From NCBI RefSeq assembly GCF_014192745.1, contig NZ_JACHYJ010000008.1, positions 228,034-292,033 on the forward strand: a stretch of DNA of 64,000 nt, read 5' to 3'. Shown here in pieces: positions 19,979 through 29,151 of the stretch. The notes beneath the pieces are model-generated. The model worked only from the letters and a program-made list of their open reading frames with translations. It was not told the origin of the DNA and searched no databases. Each line of letters opens with the position of its first letter. Within the stretch, counting starts at the first letter, position 1. This DNA is from Luteimonas sp. RC10. GTDB taxonomy: Bacteria; Pseudomonadota; Gammaproteobacteria; Xanthomonadales; Xanthomonadaceae. A program made the translations under genes and the position numbers.

Positions 19979-22150
19979 CTACATCCGCTGCACGCCGTGG
20001 ACGACCGGCAGCCGCCGGGTGCGACGGATGACGTCGGCCAAGTGCTTGCGGTGCTTGACCTCGATCGAAAACCGGATCGCGGCAACCGTACTGTCGCGTT
20101 CGAGGTACTCGACACCATCGATGTTGGAATGCGCGCGCGCGATCGCTGCGGCCACCTGGGCCAGCACGCCAGGATGGTTCTCGACCTCGATGCGCAGCGC
20201 GACGTTGTAGTCGCCGACGACCTCGCGGTCCCAGTCGATCGCGACCCAGCGCTCGGGCGACTTGCGGAACTCGGCGACGTTGGGGCAATCCAGCCGATGC
20301 ACGACGATGCCGCGCCCGGTGGTGTGGTAGCCCATGATGTCGTCGCCCGGAATCGGCATGCAGCAGTTGGCGAACGCGATGACCCCGCGCTCGTCGCCGC
20401 GGATCCGGATCGTCTCGCCGGCTCGCGCCGCCGGTCGATCGCCTTCGGCGTCGGCATCGTGCTGCGCCAGCGCCGACGCCACCTGTGCGGGCATCCAGTT
20501 GCCCAGCGCGATGTCGGCCATCAGTTCCTCGAGCCGGGGATAGCGCGCCTCGGCCAGATAGGTGTCGAGCCGCTCCTGCGGCAGCCGATCGAGCGAGGTC
20601 CCCAGCCCTTCCAGCGCGCGGTCGAGCATGCGGTGGCCCAGTTGCACCGCGTCCTCGTGCTGCAATTGCTTGAGCTGGGCGCGGATCGCGGTCCGCGCCT
20701 TGCCGGTGGCGACGAATTCCAGCCACTGCGGCCGCGGCATCGAGGACTTGGCGGTGACGATCTCCACGCGCTGGCCGCTCGCGAGCTGCGTGCGCAGCGG
20801 CACCAGCTTGCCGTCCACGCGCGCGGCGACCGCCTGATTGCCGATGTCGGTGTGCACCGAGTAGGCGAAGTCGAGCGCGGTCGAATTGCGCGGCAGCGAC
20901 ATGATGTCGCCCTTGGGCGTGAACAGGTAGACCTCGTCGGGGAACAGGTCGACCTTGACGTTCTCCAGGAATTCCAGCGACGAGCCGGTCGTGCGCTGGG
21001 ATTCCAGCAGGCCGGCGATCCACGAATGCGCGCGCGACTGGGCGCTGTTGGGGCCCTCGCCGCCGTGTTTGTAGGCCCAGTGCGCAGCGATGCCGCGCTC
21101 GGCGATCAGATCCATCTCCTCGGTCCGGATCTGCACCTCGATCGGCGCGCCGTACGGTCCGAACAGCACGGTGTGCAACGACTGGTAGCCATTCGCCTTC
21201 GGGATCGCGATGAAGTCGCGGAAGCGCCCATCGAGCGGCTTGAACACGGCGTGCGCAATGCCCAGCGCGTGGTAACAGTCGGCGGCGTTGCCGACGATGA
21301 TCCGGTAGCCGAATACGTCCATGACCTGGGTGAAGGTTTTCCCCTCACCCTGCATCTTGTTGTAGATGCTCCAGGGCGACTTCACCCGCCCCACCAGTCG
21401 GTACTGCAGCCCGGCGCTGGTCAGCCGCTGCGCCAGTTGCGCCTCGATGCTCGCCAGCGCCTCGCGCCGCACCAGCGGCTGATTGCGGATGCGCTTCTCG
21501 AGCACCATGTGGCGGATCGGATGCAGGGCATGGAACCCCAGGTCCTGCAATTCGGCCTTGATCCGGTTCATGCCCAGCCGCTGGGCGATCGGCGCGTAGA
21601 CCTCCAGGGTTTCGCGCGCGATACGCTCGCGCGACGGCCCTGGCTGCGCGCCGAGCGTGCGCATGTTGTGCAGGCGGTCGGCGAGCTTGATCAGGATCAC
21701 GCGCAGGTCGCGCGCCATCGCCAGCATCATCTTGCGGAAGCTTTCGGCGTCGGCTTCCTGCCGGCTGCTGAAGTTGAGCTTGTCGAGCTTGGTCACGCCA
21801 TCGACGAGCTCGGCCACCGGTTCGCCGAACTGTTCGGCCAGTTGGTCGCGCGTGAGCGGCGTGTCCTCGATGGTGTCGTGCAGGATCGCCGCGACCAGGG
21901 TCTCGACGTCGACCTTCTGCTCGGCCAGCACCCGAGCGACCGCGACCGGATGGGTGATGTAGGGCTCGCCGGACTTGCGCATCTGCCCGGCGTGGGCCGC
22001 CGCTCCGACCTCCCATGCACGTCGCAACAGCGCACGCTGCTCATCAGGCAGATAGAGCGCGGCGCGGTCGAGGTCGCGGACGTAATCGGGCAGCGCGTCG
22101 TCGCCGGGAACGTCCGGCATGACGAGACTGGCGGGAGGGGCGGGCGTCAT
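19979..22150 (-). CDS. spoT: Bifunctional (p)ppGpp synthetase/hydrolase SpoT
   Basis: Makes and breaks the alarmone (p)ppGpp in the stringent response. The 723-residue product has the HD hydrolase domain ([23 protein letters not shown]), the synthetase domain ([34 protein letters not shown]), a TGS domain ([20 protein letters not shown]) and a C-terminal ACT domain ([20 protein letters not shown]). Intact HD residues support hydrolase activity, as expected for SpoT. It is downstream of rpoZ, as in E. coli. Confidence 0.97.
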   Translation of the reverse strand: MTPAPPASLVMPDVPGDDALPDYVRDLDRAALYLPDEQRALLRRAWEVGAAAHAGQMRKSGEPYITHPVAVARVLAEQKVDVETLVAAILHDTIEDTPLTRDQLAEQFGEPVAELVDGVTKLDKLNFSSRQEADAESFRKMMLAMARDLRVILIKLADRLHNMRTLGAQPGPSRERIARETLEVYAPIAQRLGMNRIKAELQDLGFHALHPIRHMVLEKRIRNQPLVRREALASIEAQLAQRLTSAGLQYRLVGRVKSPWSIYNKMQGEGKTFTQVMDVFGYRIIVGNAADCYHALGIAHAVFKPLDGRFRDFIAIPKANGYQSLHTVLFGPYGAPIEVQIRTEEMDLIAERGIAAHWAYKHGGEGPNSAQSRAHSWIAGLLESQRTTGSSLEFLENVKVDLFPDEVYLFTPKGDIMSLPRNSTALDFAYSVHTDIGNQAVAARVDGKLVPLRTQLASGQRVEIVTAKSSMPRPQWLEFVATGKARTAIRAQLKQLQHEDAVQLGHRMLDRALEGLGTSLDRLPQERLDTYLAEARYPRLEELMADIALGNWMPAQVASALAQHDADAEGDRPAARAGETIRIRGDERGVIAFANCCMPIPGDDIMGYHTTGRGIVVHRLDCPNVAEFRKSPERWVAIDWDREVVGDYNVALRIEVENHPGVLAQVAAAIARAHSNIDGVEYLERDSTVAAIRFSIEVKHRKHLADVIRRTRRLPVVHGVQRM

Positions 22151-22244
22151 CCTCGAAGCCTACGGGCAAGGTCGGCGTTTGTGAACCGGGCCTCGCCGCA
22201 GGCAGGTCCCGCCACCGGGAACCGGCAACGGGACTGCCAAAACA

Positions 22245-22270
22245 CAACGGCCCCGCTCGAAAGCGGGGCC
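22245..22270 (-). terminator. Intrinsic terminator after rpoZ
   Basis: ACGGCCCCGCT and AGCGGGGCCGT form an 11-bp stem with a four-base loop. On the - strand it is followed by TGTGTTTT. It lies 49 bp after the rpoZ stop, so spoT may have its own promoter or depend on readthrough. Confidence 0.75.
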
Positions 22271-22318
22271 GTCGATCAACCAGTGCGCGACGCGTGGCGT
22301 CAGCGCGGCACGACTCGA

Positions 22319-22621
22319 TCAGAGATCGTCGCCCTTGGCCATGTCCTCGTCGGCAACGACTTCGGCCGCCGCCCACTCCAGCGCCTCACGCTCCTTGCGC
22401 TCGCGCTCGGACTTGTCGACCGCGTCGATGAACGGCTGGTCGATCCGGCGCGCAGCGATCTCGCGCAGCGCCAGGACGGTCGGCTTGTCGTCGTTTTCGC
22501 TGTTGTCGAGCTGAGCCTCGACGCCATTGGCGAGCTGACGCGCACGCTTGGCGGCCATCATGACCAGCTCGAAGCGGTTGTCGACGACTTCCAGGCAATC
22601 TTCTACGGTGATGCGGGCCAT
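22319..22621 (-). CDS. rpoZ: RNA polymerase omega subunit
   Basis: Omega assists RNA polymerase assembly and forms part of a ppGpp site. The 100-residue product begins [20 protein letters not shown] and contains [11 protein letters not shown] and ALREIAA, the canonical signature. The start has GGGAG five bases upstream. It lies between gmk and spoT, the conserved order gmk-rpoZ-spoT. Confidence 0.97.
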   Translation of the reverse strand: MARITVEDCLEVVDNRFELVMMAAKRARQLANGVEAQLDNSENDDKPTVLALREIAARRIDQPFIDAVDKSERERKEREALEWAAAEVVADEDMAKGDDL

Positions 22622-22759
22622 GCGGGCTCCCGGCGACCGGCACAGGTCGCGCGAATTCGGGGAAAAGGGCCGAGTATGATACGGCCGGACGACCCGCCGT
22701 GCAAGGCGCACCTCAACGAATCAATCACTTGCGCCACGCAGCGCAGACCAACGGCCCGC

Positions 22760-23377
22760 TCAATGCCCCGACAGCAGCCTTGCGATCAGCTCGGCGTGGC
22801 GCTCGGCCTGGCGCTCGCGGCGCAGGCGGCTGGCGCGGAAGATCGCGCACATCTCGGCGACCGCACGATCGAAGTCCTCGTTGACCACCAGGTAGTCGAA
22901 CTCGTCGTAATGCGACATCTCTTCCTGCGCCGCCGCCAGGCGCTGGGCCATCACCGCCTCGCTGTCCTGCCCGCGCTTGCGCATGCGCTGGTCGAGCGCC
23001 TCGCGCGAGGGCGGCAGGATGAACACGCTGACCGCCTCGGGCACCAAGGCCCGGACCTGACGCGCGCCCTGCCAGTCGATCTCCAGCAGCACGTCCTTGC
23101 CGGCGGCCAGTTGCGGCTCCACCGACTGGCGGGCAGTGCCCTTCCAGTCGCCGTGCACCAAGGCGTACTCGAAGAACTCGCCCGCCTCGATCATCTGCTG
23201 GAAGGTGTCCTTGCCGACGAAGTGGTAATGCTCGGCGTGACGCTCGCCCGGCCGGGGGGCGCGCGAGGTGAACGAGATCGACAGCGCAATGTCCGGATCG
23301 CGCGACAGGCAGGCGTTGACGATGCTCGACTTGCCGGCGCCCGACGGCGCCGCGACGATGAACAGCGTGCCGCGCAT
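22760..23377 (-). CDS. gmk: Guanylate kinase
   Basis: Phosphorylates GMP to GDP. The 205-residue reading starts MRGTLFIVAAPSGAGKSS with the P-loop, followed by the GMP-binding region (SISFTSRAPRPGE, HYHFVGKDTF) and the DIDWQGA-type motif (LLEIDWQGARQV). An alternative GTG start at 23419 adds 14 residues and has a better ribosome site (GGAG six bases upstream), whereas the ATG at 23377 has none visible. The true start is therefore uncertain, but function is not affected. Confidence 0.95.
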   Translation of the reverse strand: MRGTLFIVAAPSGAGKSSIVNACLSRDPDIALSISFTSRAPRPGERHAEHYHFVGKDTFQQMIEAGEFFEYALVHGDWKGTARQSVEPQLAAGKDVLLEIDWQGARQVRALVPEAVSVFILPPSREALDQRMRKRGQDSEAVMAQRLAAAQEEMSHYDEFDYLVVNEDFDRAVAEMCAIFRASRLRRERQAERHAELIARLLSGH

Positions 23378-23518
23378 GGGCGCGGCGGCGATCTGGGGTG
23401 CGGGTTCGCGATGGGTCACGCCTGGCTCCGGCGCCCGGAAAGCCGCGCATCGTACCGCTTTACGCGCAGGCCCGTCGCGATGCGCGGCCCCGGGCATCCA
23501 TCGCCCGCCGGCCCGCCA

Positions 23519-23547
23519 TTCGACCCGGAGTCGAACGAGCGGGCAGG
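23519..23547. promoter_or_regulatory. Palindrome related to the scavenging-cluster motif, upstream of the ECF sigma gene
   Basis: TTCGAC-CCGGA-GTCGAA is a perfect 17-bp dyad about 90 bp before the sigma gene. On the - strand it reads GCCCGC then CTCGTTCGACTCC, a 13-base word identical to part of the motif before the amidase gene (27414-27437). It may be another copy in reverse orientation, in the gap between gmk and the sigma gene. Confidence 0.35.
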
Positions 23548-23624
23548 TTCCTCCAATCGATTTTGCCCGGCGCTTGGGATAGCGTCGAAGACGAACCGCG
23601 CGGGGAGCGCGGACCGGCGGCGCG

Positions 23625-24194
23625 ATGGACACTGCATTGGAGACCTGGTTCCAGCGCGAAATCCTGCCTCACGAGGCCGCGCTCGTCCGCTTCCTGGCCC
23701 GCAAATGGGTGCATCCCAACGAAGTGCAGGACATTCGGCACGACATCTACATCCGCGTGCTGCTGGCCGCCGAGCGCCAGCGCCCACACTCACCCAAGGC
23801 GTTTCTGTTCGACGTGGCGCGCAAGCTGCTGGTGGACCGCGTGCGCCGTGAGCGCATCGTGGCCTTCGACCTGCTGGCCGACGTGGACAGCCTGAACGTG
23901 CTGATCGACGAGCTGTCACCGGAGCGGCGCGCCGCCGGTCGCGAACAGATGCACCGTCTCTCGACGCTGTTCCGGCGCCTGCCGCCGCGCTGTCGCCAGG
24001 TCGTGTGGATGCGCCGGATCGAGGATCTTCCGCAAAAAGAGATCGCCCGCCGCCTAGGCATCGCCGAAGCGACCGTCGAGAAACATCTCATGCGCGGCAT
24101 CGCCCTGCTGGCCGATGCGCTGTACGGCAAGTCGGGCGAACATCGTGACACCGAGGACACGTGGACAAGGATGGCAACACGTCATGGGCAATAG
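23625..24194 (+). CDS. ECF RNA polymerase sigma factor, FecI-type
   Basis: A 189-residue extracytoplasmic-function sigma factor with region 2 (VQDIRHDIYIRVLLAAER, KAFLFDVARKLLVDRVRRE) and region 4 (LPPRCRQVVWMRRIEDLPQK, EIARRLGIAEATVEKHL). Its stop overlaps the start of a FecR gene by 11 bp. In FecI/FecR systems the sigma factor is released when an STN-type TonB receptor signals through FecR; all three parts occur here within 8.5 kb. Likely targets are the three downstream genes sharing a motif. Confidence 0.93.
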   Translation: MDTALETWFQREILPHEAALVRFLARKWVHPNEVQDIRHDIYIRVLLAAERQRPHSPKAFLFDVARKLLVDRVRRERIVAFDLLADVDSLNVLIDELSPERRAAGREQMHRLSTLFRRLPPRCRQVVWMRRIEDLPQKEIARRLGIAEATVEKHLMRGIALLADALYGKSGEHRDTEDTWTRMATRHGQ

Positions 24195-25176
24195 GGAACG
24201 CGACGAACAGGCCGCCGCGGCCTGGCTGCTGCGGCAGGAGAACGGCCCCTGGAGCGAGCGCGACGCCGCCGAGCTCGAAGCCTGGCTTGCGCAGTCGGTC
24301 GGCCATCGGGCGGCGTATTACCGCTTCAAGGGCGCCTGGCAGGAAGTGGGTCGGCTGCAGGCGCTGCTGGGGCCAGCAGGCGCCGCGCCGGAACCGGTGC
24401 GCGCCGCGCCGCCGCCGGACGTCCCGGTGCGCGCACGGCGCTGGCGCCTGCCCGGTCTGGCGGTCGCCGCCGGCGTGGTCTGCGCGGTCGGCCTGGCCGC
24501 ACTGGTGCAGTTGCCCTGGTCGCGCGACGACGTCTACGCCACCCGCATCGGCGCGCTGGAGGCGGTGGCGCTGCCGGACGGCTCGCGGCTGACGCTCAAC
24601 ACCGACAGCCGCCTGCGCGTCGACATGGCCGGCGACGACCGACGCGTGCGCCTGCGCCAGGGCGAAGCCTTCTTCGAGGTGGCCAAGGATCCGGCCCGGC
24701 CGTTCGTCGTCGAAGCGGGCGACAAGCGGATCATTGCCGTCGGCACCGCGTTCTCCGTGCGGCGCGATGGCGACGACGTGCAAGTGGTGGTCACCGAAGG
24801 CCGGGTGCGGATCGAGACCACAGGCGGCCGTGACGAAGTGCTGCAGGCCCCGCTGCTGGAGGCAGGCATGGCGGCGCGCACGCAGGGCGACGCAGTGCTG
24901 GTGCGGGCGCGCTCGCCGGTGGAGCTGGCCCAGGATCTGAGCTGGCGCACTGGCCAGTTGGTCTTCCGCGACACGCCGATGGCCGAGGCGATCGCCGAGT
25001 TCAACCGCTACAACACCCGCAAGCTGGTCGTCGAGGATCCGGCGGTCGGCGCACTGCGCGTGGGCGGCATCTTCCGCGCCACCGAACTGGATGCGTTCGT
25101 CAGCCTGATCCAGCAGGGCTTCCCAGTCCAGGCCCAGACCGAAGACGACCGCATCGTGCTGACCGCGCGCCAGTAA
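24184..25176 (+). CDS. FecR-type anti-sigma/sigma regulator
   Basis: A 330-residue inner-membrane regulator. It has the cytoplasmic FecR N-terminal domain (AAAAWLLRQENGPWSERDAA, AYYRFKGAW), one membrane segment at about residues 90-110 (LPGLAVAAGVVCAVGLAALV), a periplasmic FecR domain (ALPDGSRLTLNTDSRLRVD, GEAFFEVAKDPARPF) and a C-terminal STN-like domain (AIAEFNRYNTRKLVVEDP). The start ATG at 24184 lies inside the sigma gene, so the two are coupled. It should relay the signal from the STN domain of the receptor at 29152 to the sigma factor. Confidence 0.94.
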   Translation: MGNRERDEQAAAAWLLRQENGPWSERDAAELEAWLAQSVGHRAAYYRFKGAWQEVGRLQALLGPAGAAPEPVRAAPPPDVPVRARRWRLPGLAVAAGVVCAVGLAALVQLPWSRDDVYATRIGALEAVALPDGSRLTLNTDSRLRVDMAGDDRRVRLRQGEAFFEVAKDPARPFVVEAGDKRIIAVGTAFSVRRDGDDVQVVVTEGRVRIETTGGRDEVLQAPLLEAGMAARTQGDAVLVRARSPVELAQDLSWRTGQLVFRDTPMAEAIAEFNRYNTRKLVVEDPAVGALRVGGIFRATELDAFVSLIQQGFPVQAQTEDDRIVLTARQ

Positions 25177-25211
25177 CGCGCACCCCTGGCGCTGGGCTGG
25201 CACCCCCTTTA

Positions 25212-25235
25212 CCGGAATGCCCGCAATCGTTCGAC
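25212..25235 (+). promoter_or_regulatory. Shared upstream motif, copy 1 (before S9 peptidase)
   Basis: CCGGAATGCCCGC then TCGTTCGAC, 24 bp in all. The same layout recurs at 27414 and 29084. GGAA resembles an ECF -35 element. Distance to the peptidase ATG is 47 bp. Confidence 0.6.
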
Positions 25236-25282
25236 CTCTTAAGCTGGCGGCCCCATTCCCGGCCCGAGACCGAGACCCCCCC

Positions 25283-27373
25283 ATGCCGAGATTCGAACCA
25301 GGCCGCAGCGCGCACGCGGCCATGCGGACATCCGACGCCGAAGATTGCCGCACCGCCCTGCCCGTCCGCTCGACGTTGCGCACGCTGGCGCTGCGCGCAT
25401 CGATCGGCGCCAGCATCGCGATGGCCTGCGTGCTGCCACTGCAGGCACGCGACGGCGTCCCGTCCGCGGCGCAGGTCGTCGACCTCAAGGAGGTCGGCGA
25501 TCCGCAGATCAGTCCTGACGGCACCACCATCGCCTACACGGTGGAGACGCCGCGCCCGGGGGGCGCATCGAACCTGCGGCGCATCTGGCGCGTGGCCAGC
25601 GACGGCCGCAGCGCGCCGGTGGAACTCGCCGCGCCGGAGACCGCCGCCGACCGGATGCCACGCTGGTCGCCCGATGGCACGCGCCTGGGATTTTTGTCCA
25701 CGCGCGCCGTGCCAGGCGAGGAGACCGCGGCGCCACGGGCATCGAGCCAGGTCTGGGTCACGACCGCGGACGGCGCGACACCGCGCCCGCTGACCGCATC
25801 GGCCGGCGAGGTCACCGCGTTCTCGTGGTCGGCCGACGGCACGCGCGTGGCGTATCTGGCGATCGACCCGCCCTCGCCCGAGCGCGCTGCCCGGATCGCG
25901 CGCAAGGACGACGCGGTCGAGGTCGGGCGCGATGGGCAGTTCACGCGGCTGTGGATCAGCGATGCGAACGGCCGCGATGCTCGGGCCCTGACCCCGCCGG
26001 ACCTGCAGGTCCAGGACCTGGCCTGGTCGCCGGACGGCCGCACCTTCGCACTGCGGGTCTCCGACGAGGTCGGCCTCGGCGCCATGTGGTACCGCTCGCG
26101 GGTCGTGCTGATATCGGCCGAGGACGGCGGCATGCTGGGCACGGTCACCACGCGTGCCTCCGGTGGGCCGCTGGCATGGTCGCCCGACGGCACGCGGCTG
26201 CTGTACGGACAGCTCGGCCCGCATGGGCACACCGCCACGCGCATGGTCTATGCCCCGGCCACCGACACCCACGTCGCGCTCGCAACGGCGTGGCCCGGCA
26301 CGCTGCGCACATTGCAGTGGCGCGACGACGGCACGCTGGTCGGGATCGGCCTGCGCGGCGTGCGGCCGCATCTGCTGGCCGTCGATCCGAGCGACGGCGA
26401 GGTCGTGGAACTGGCCGAACTGCAGGGGCCCGTCCGCGGCCTGAGCCTGGCGCGCAACGGCCGGGTCGCGCTGGCCCATGGCCGTGCCGAGCAGCCACCC
26501 GAGGTCGGCACGTTGTCGGAAGCCGAGGTCCTGGGCGGCGGCCGCGTGACCTGGCTCACGGACACCAATCCGCAGGTCCACGCCTGGCCGCTGGGGCAGG
26601 TCCGCGACCGCGTCTGGACCAGCTCGCGCGATGGCCGGCCGATCCATGGCGTGCTCGTACTGCCGCCCGACTGGCGCCCCGGCACGCGGCTGCCGACCCT
26701 GGTGCAGGCCCACGGCGGGCCCGCCGACGCCTGGCTGTCAGGCTGGCTGGGGTCCTGGCACGACTGGGCGCAATCGCTGGCCATGCGTGGCTACGCGGTG
26801 CTGCTGCCCAATCCGCGCGGCTCCTACGGGCAAGGCGATGACTTCACCTCGCTGGCGCGCGGCGACTGGGGCGATGGCCCATTCCAGGACGTGCTCGACG
26901 GCCTGGATGCACTCGAGGCAGAGGGCATCGCCGATCCGGAACGCGTGGCCATCGGCGGCTGGAGCTACGGCGGCTACCTGTCGGCTTGGGCGGTCGGTCA
27001 CAGCGACCGCTTCCGCACCGCGATCGTCGGCGCGGCGGTCATCGACACCGCCGTGATGGCCCTGACCACCGATGTGCCCTACGAATATCTGCCCGGCTAT
27101 TTCGGCAACGTGCTCGAGCAGCGCGACCTCTACGACCGCAACTCGCCGATCCACAGCGCCGGCAACGTCACGGTCCCGGTGCTGGTGCTGCATGGCGAAG
27201 ACGACCGGCGCGTGCCGATCTCGCAGGGCGAGCAGTTCCATCGCGCGCTGCAGGCCAACGGCACACCGGTGGAGATGGTGCGCTATCCGCGCGGCCCGCA
27301 CTGGTTCGAGGCACGCGAGCAGGAACGCGACGTGCTCGAACGCGTACTGGGCTGGCTCGAGCGCCATCTGTAA
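25283..27373 (+). CDS. Exported S9-family peptidase (prolyl oligopeptidase/acylaminoacyl-peptidase type)
   Basis: A 696-residue serine peptidase with an N-terminal signal region (about residues 30-56, LALRASIGASIAMACVLPLQ), a WD40-like beta-propeller with TolB-type repeats (WSPDGTRLGF, WSADGTRVAYL, WSPDGRTFAL) and a C-terminal alpha/beta-hydrolase domain. The catalytic triad is Ser in GGWSYGGY (about 560), Asp in HGEDDRRVP (about 640) and His in RGPHWFE (about 672). It probably trims short peptides in the periplasm. Placement behind sigma/FecR and before a TonB receptor suggests a role in peptide use. The start at 25283 is chosen over an upstream ATG at 25217 that would lie inside the shared motif. 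Confidence 0.92.
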   Translation: MPRFEPGRSAHAAMRTSDAEDCRTALPVRSTLRTLALRASIGASIAMACVLPLQARDGVPSAAQVVDLKEVGDPQISPDGTTIAYTVETPRPGGASNLRRIWRVASDGRSAPVELAAPETAADRMPRWSPDGTRLGFLSTRAVPGEETAAPRASSQVWVTTADGATPRPLTASAGEVTAFSWSADGTRVAYLAIDPPSPERAARIARKDDAVEVGRDGQFTRLWISDANGRDARALTPPDLQVQDLAWSPDGRTFALRVSDEVGLGAMWYRSRVVLISAEDGGMLGTVTTRASGGPLAWSPDGTRLLYGQLGPHGHTATRMVYAPATDTHVALATAWPGTLRTLQWRDDGTLVGIGLRGVRPHLLAVDPSDGEVVELAELQGPVRGLSLARNGRVALAHGRAEQPPEVGTLSEAEVLGGGRVTWLTDTNPQVHAWPLGQVRDRVWTSSRDGRPIHGVLVLPPDWRPGTRLPTLVQAHGGPADAWLSGWLGSWHDWAQSLAMRGYAVLLPNPRGSYGQGDDFTSLARGDWGDGPFQDVLDGLDALEAEGIADPERVAIGGWSYGGYLSAWAVGHSDRFRTAIVGAAVIDTAVMALTTDVPYEYLPGYFGNVLEQRDLYDRNSPIHSAGNVTVPVLVLHGEDDRRVPISQGEQFHRALQANGTPVEMVRYPRGPHWFEAREQERDVLERVLGWLERHL

Positions 27374-27413
27374 CGGGACCACCGCCGCGATGCACCCGCA
27401 CGCAGATCGATAG

Positions 27414-27437
27414 CCGGAAAGCCCGCCCTCGTTCGAC
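27414..27437 (+). promoter_or_regulatory. Shared upstream motif, copy 2 (before amidase)
   Basis: CCGGAAAGCCCGC then TCGTTCGAC, the same 24-bp layout as at 25212 and 29084. It is followed by AGCGGCCCC and a short hairpin (CGGCCC...GGGCCG) in the leader. Confidence 0.6.
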
Positions 27438-27500
27438 TCCACAGGCAGCGGCCCCTTCCGGGCCGGGCACGGGGACGCACATGATCCAGGGGCGGCTTGC

Positions 27501-29042
27501 ATGCCGATGACACGGCGCACGGCATTGAAGATGGGGGCCGCCGCCGTGGCGGCGTATGCGGCGGGCGGCGCTGGCGCGGTGTTCGCACGGCCGGGCGAGG
27601 ACGTGCTGGACCTGTCGGCCGTGGATCTTGCGGCGGCGCTGCGCACGCGCAGCGTGTCCGCGCGCGAGACGATGACCGCCTACCTCGCGCGACTGTCGGC
27701 GCTCAATCCGCGCTTCAATGCCATCGTCTCGTCGGTCGATCCCGAGCTGCTGCTGCGCCAGGCCGCGGCCCAGGACGAGGACGCTGCGAGGGGCCGCTTC
27801 CACGGTCCGTTGCACGGGTTTCCGCATGCAGTGAAGGACACCGCGCCAGTGCGCGGCATGCGCAGCACGCAAGGCTCGCCGCTGCTGCGCGACAACGTGC
27901 CTGCGGCCGATTCGCTGGTGGTGTCGCGGATGCGCAACGCCGGTGCGATCTTCACCGGCAAGACCAACGTGCCGGAATTCGCGCTCGGCTCGCACAGCTA
28001 CAACCCGATATTCGGCGTGACCCGCAACGCCTACGACCCGCGCAAGTCGGCGGGCGGCAGTTCCGGCGGCAGCGCGGTGGCGCTCGCGCTGCGGATGACG
28101 CCGCTGGGCGACGGCAGCGATTTCGGCGGTTCGCTGCGCAATCCGGCAGGCTGGAACAACGTGTTCGGCTTCCGGCCGTCGTTCGGGCGCGTGCCGTCCG
28201 CCCCATCGAGCGATGTCTTCAGCCAGACCTACGCCACCTCCGGACCGATGGCGCGGACGGTGGCCGACCTCGGACTGATGCTCTCGGTCCAGGCTGGCGC
28301 CGATCCCCGCGCACCGTTCTCGCTCCAGGACGACCCGGCGATCTTCGCCCAGCCGCTGGCGCGCGACTGGACCGGCCGGCGGATCGGTTGGCTGGGCGAT
28401 CTGGGTGGCGCGCTGCCGATGGAAGCCGGCCTGCTGGAGGCCTGCGAACGCGCGCTCTCGGCGTTCCGGACCCTCGGCATGCACGTGGATGCGGCCACGC
28501 TCGACGAACCGGCCGAGGCGATGTGGCGCACGGCCGTGACCCTGCGTCACCTGTCGGTGGGTGACGACCTGCGCGCCTACGCCGCCGACCCGGCCAAGCG
28601 CGCGTTGATGAAGCCCGAGGCCCTGTGGGAGGTCGAAGGCTTCCAGCAGCTGACGCCCGAACGCATCGCCGATGCGCAGGCCGGACGCACGCGGATCTAC
28701 GAGGCCTTCCGCAAGGCGTTCGAACGCTTCGACTTTCTGGTGCTGCCGACCGCGCAGGTGTTCCCGTTCGATGTCGAGCAGCACTGGCCGCGCGAGATCG
28801 CCGGCACGCCGATGGACAGCTATCACCGCTGGATGGAGGTGACGCTGCCGGCGACGATGGCGGGCCTGCCGGCGCTGGCGGTGCCGGCCGGTTTCGGCGG
28901 CCCCGACGACCTGCCACTCGGCCTGCAGATCATCGGACCCACGCACGCCGACCTGGCCGTGCTGCAGGTCGCGCACGCCTACGAGCAGGCCTCGCCGTGG
29001 ATCGCCGCACGGCGCCCGTCGGCACTGAACATGGACGCCTGA
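27501..29042 (+). CDS. Tat-exported amidase (amidase signature family)
   Basis: A 513-residue amidase with the Ser-cisSer-Lys machinery: Lys in HAVKDTAP (about 112), Ser in AGGSSGGSAVA (about 187) and the nucleophile Ser in GSDFGGSLRNPAGW (about 211). The N-terminus MPMTRRTALKMGAAAVAA has the twin-arginine pattern, so it is probably exported folded through Tat. The substrate is unknown; peptide amides or other small amides fit the family. It lies between the S9 peptidase and the TonB receptor, with its own motif copy upstream. The start may be 27501 or 27507. Confidence 0.92.
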   Translation: MPMTRRTALKMGAAAVAAYAAGGAGAVFARPGEDVLDLSAVDLAAALRTRSVSARETMTAYLARLSALNPRFNAIVSSVDPELLLRQAAAQDEDAARGRFHGPLHGFPHAVKDTAPVRGMRSTQGSPLLRDNVPAADSLVVSRMRNAGAIFTGKTNVPEFALGSHSYNPIFGVTRNAYDPRKSAGGSSGGSAVALALRMTPLGDGSDFGGSLRNPAGWNNVFGFRPSFGRVPSAPSSDVFSQTYATSGPMARTVADLGLMLSVQAGADPRAPFSLQDDPAIFAQPLARDWTGRRIGWLGDLGGALPMEAGLLEACERALSAFRTLGMHVDAATLDEPAEAMWRTAVTLRHLSVGDDLRAYAADPAKRALMKPEALWEVEGFQQLTPERIADAQAGRTRIYEAFRKAFERFDFLVLPTAQVFPFDVEQHWPREIAGTPMDSYHRWMEVTLPATMAGLPALAVPAGFGGPDDLPLGLQIIGPTHADLAVLQVAHAYEQASPWIAARRPSALNMDA

Positions 29043-29053
29043 CCTTCATCGCT

Positions 29054-29071
29054 GGGCCCGGAGTCGGGCCC
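29054..29071. other. Hairpin after the amidase gene
   Basis: GGGCCCG-GAGT-CGGGCCC, a perfect 7-bp stem 12 bp after the stop codon. It has no T run and may be a weak terminator or transcript stabiliser. Confidence 0.45.
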
Positions 29072-29083
29072 GCACGCGCGTTG

Positions 29084-29107
29084 CCGGAAAGCGCGCACTC
29101 GCTCGAC
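29084..29107 (+). promoter_or_regulatory. Shared upstream motif, copy 3 (before TonB receptor)
   Basis: CCGGAAAGCGCGC then TCGCTCGAC, matching the copies at 25212 and 27414 in layout and length. It is followed by AGCGGCTCG and a hairpin (CGGCTCG...CGAGCCG) whose stem differs from that at copy 2 by paired changes. A GAGGA ribosome site precedes the ATG. Confidence 0.6.
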
Positions 29108-29151
29108 ATTCCAATCAGCGGCTCGCACCCGAGCCGAACCCGAGGACGGCC

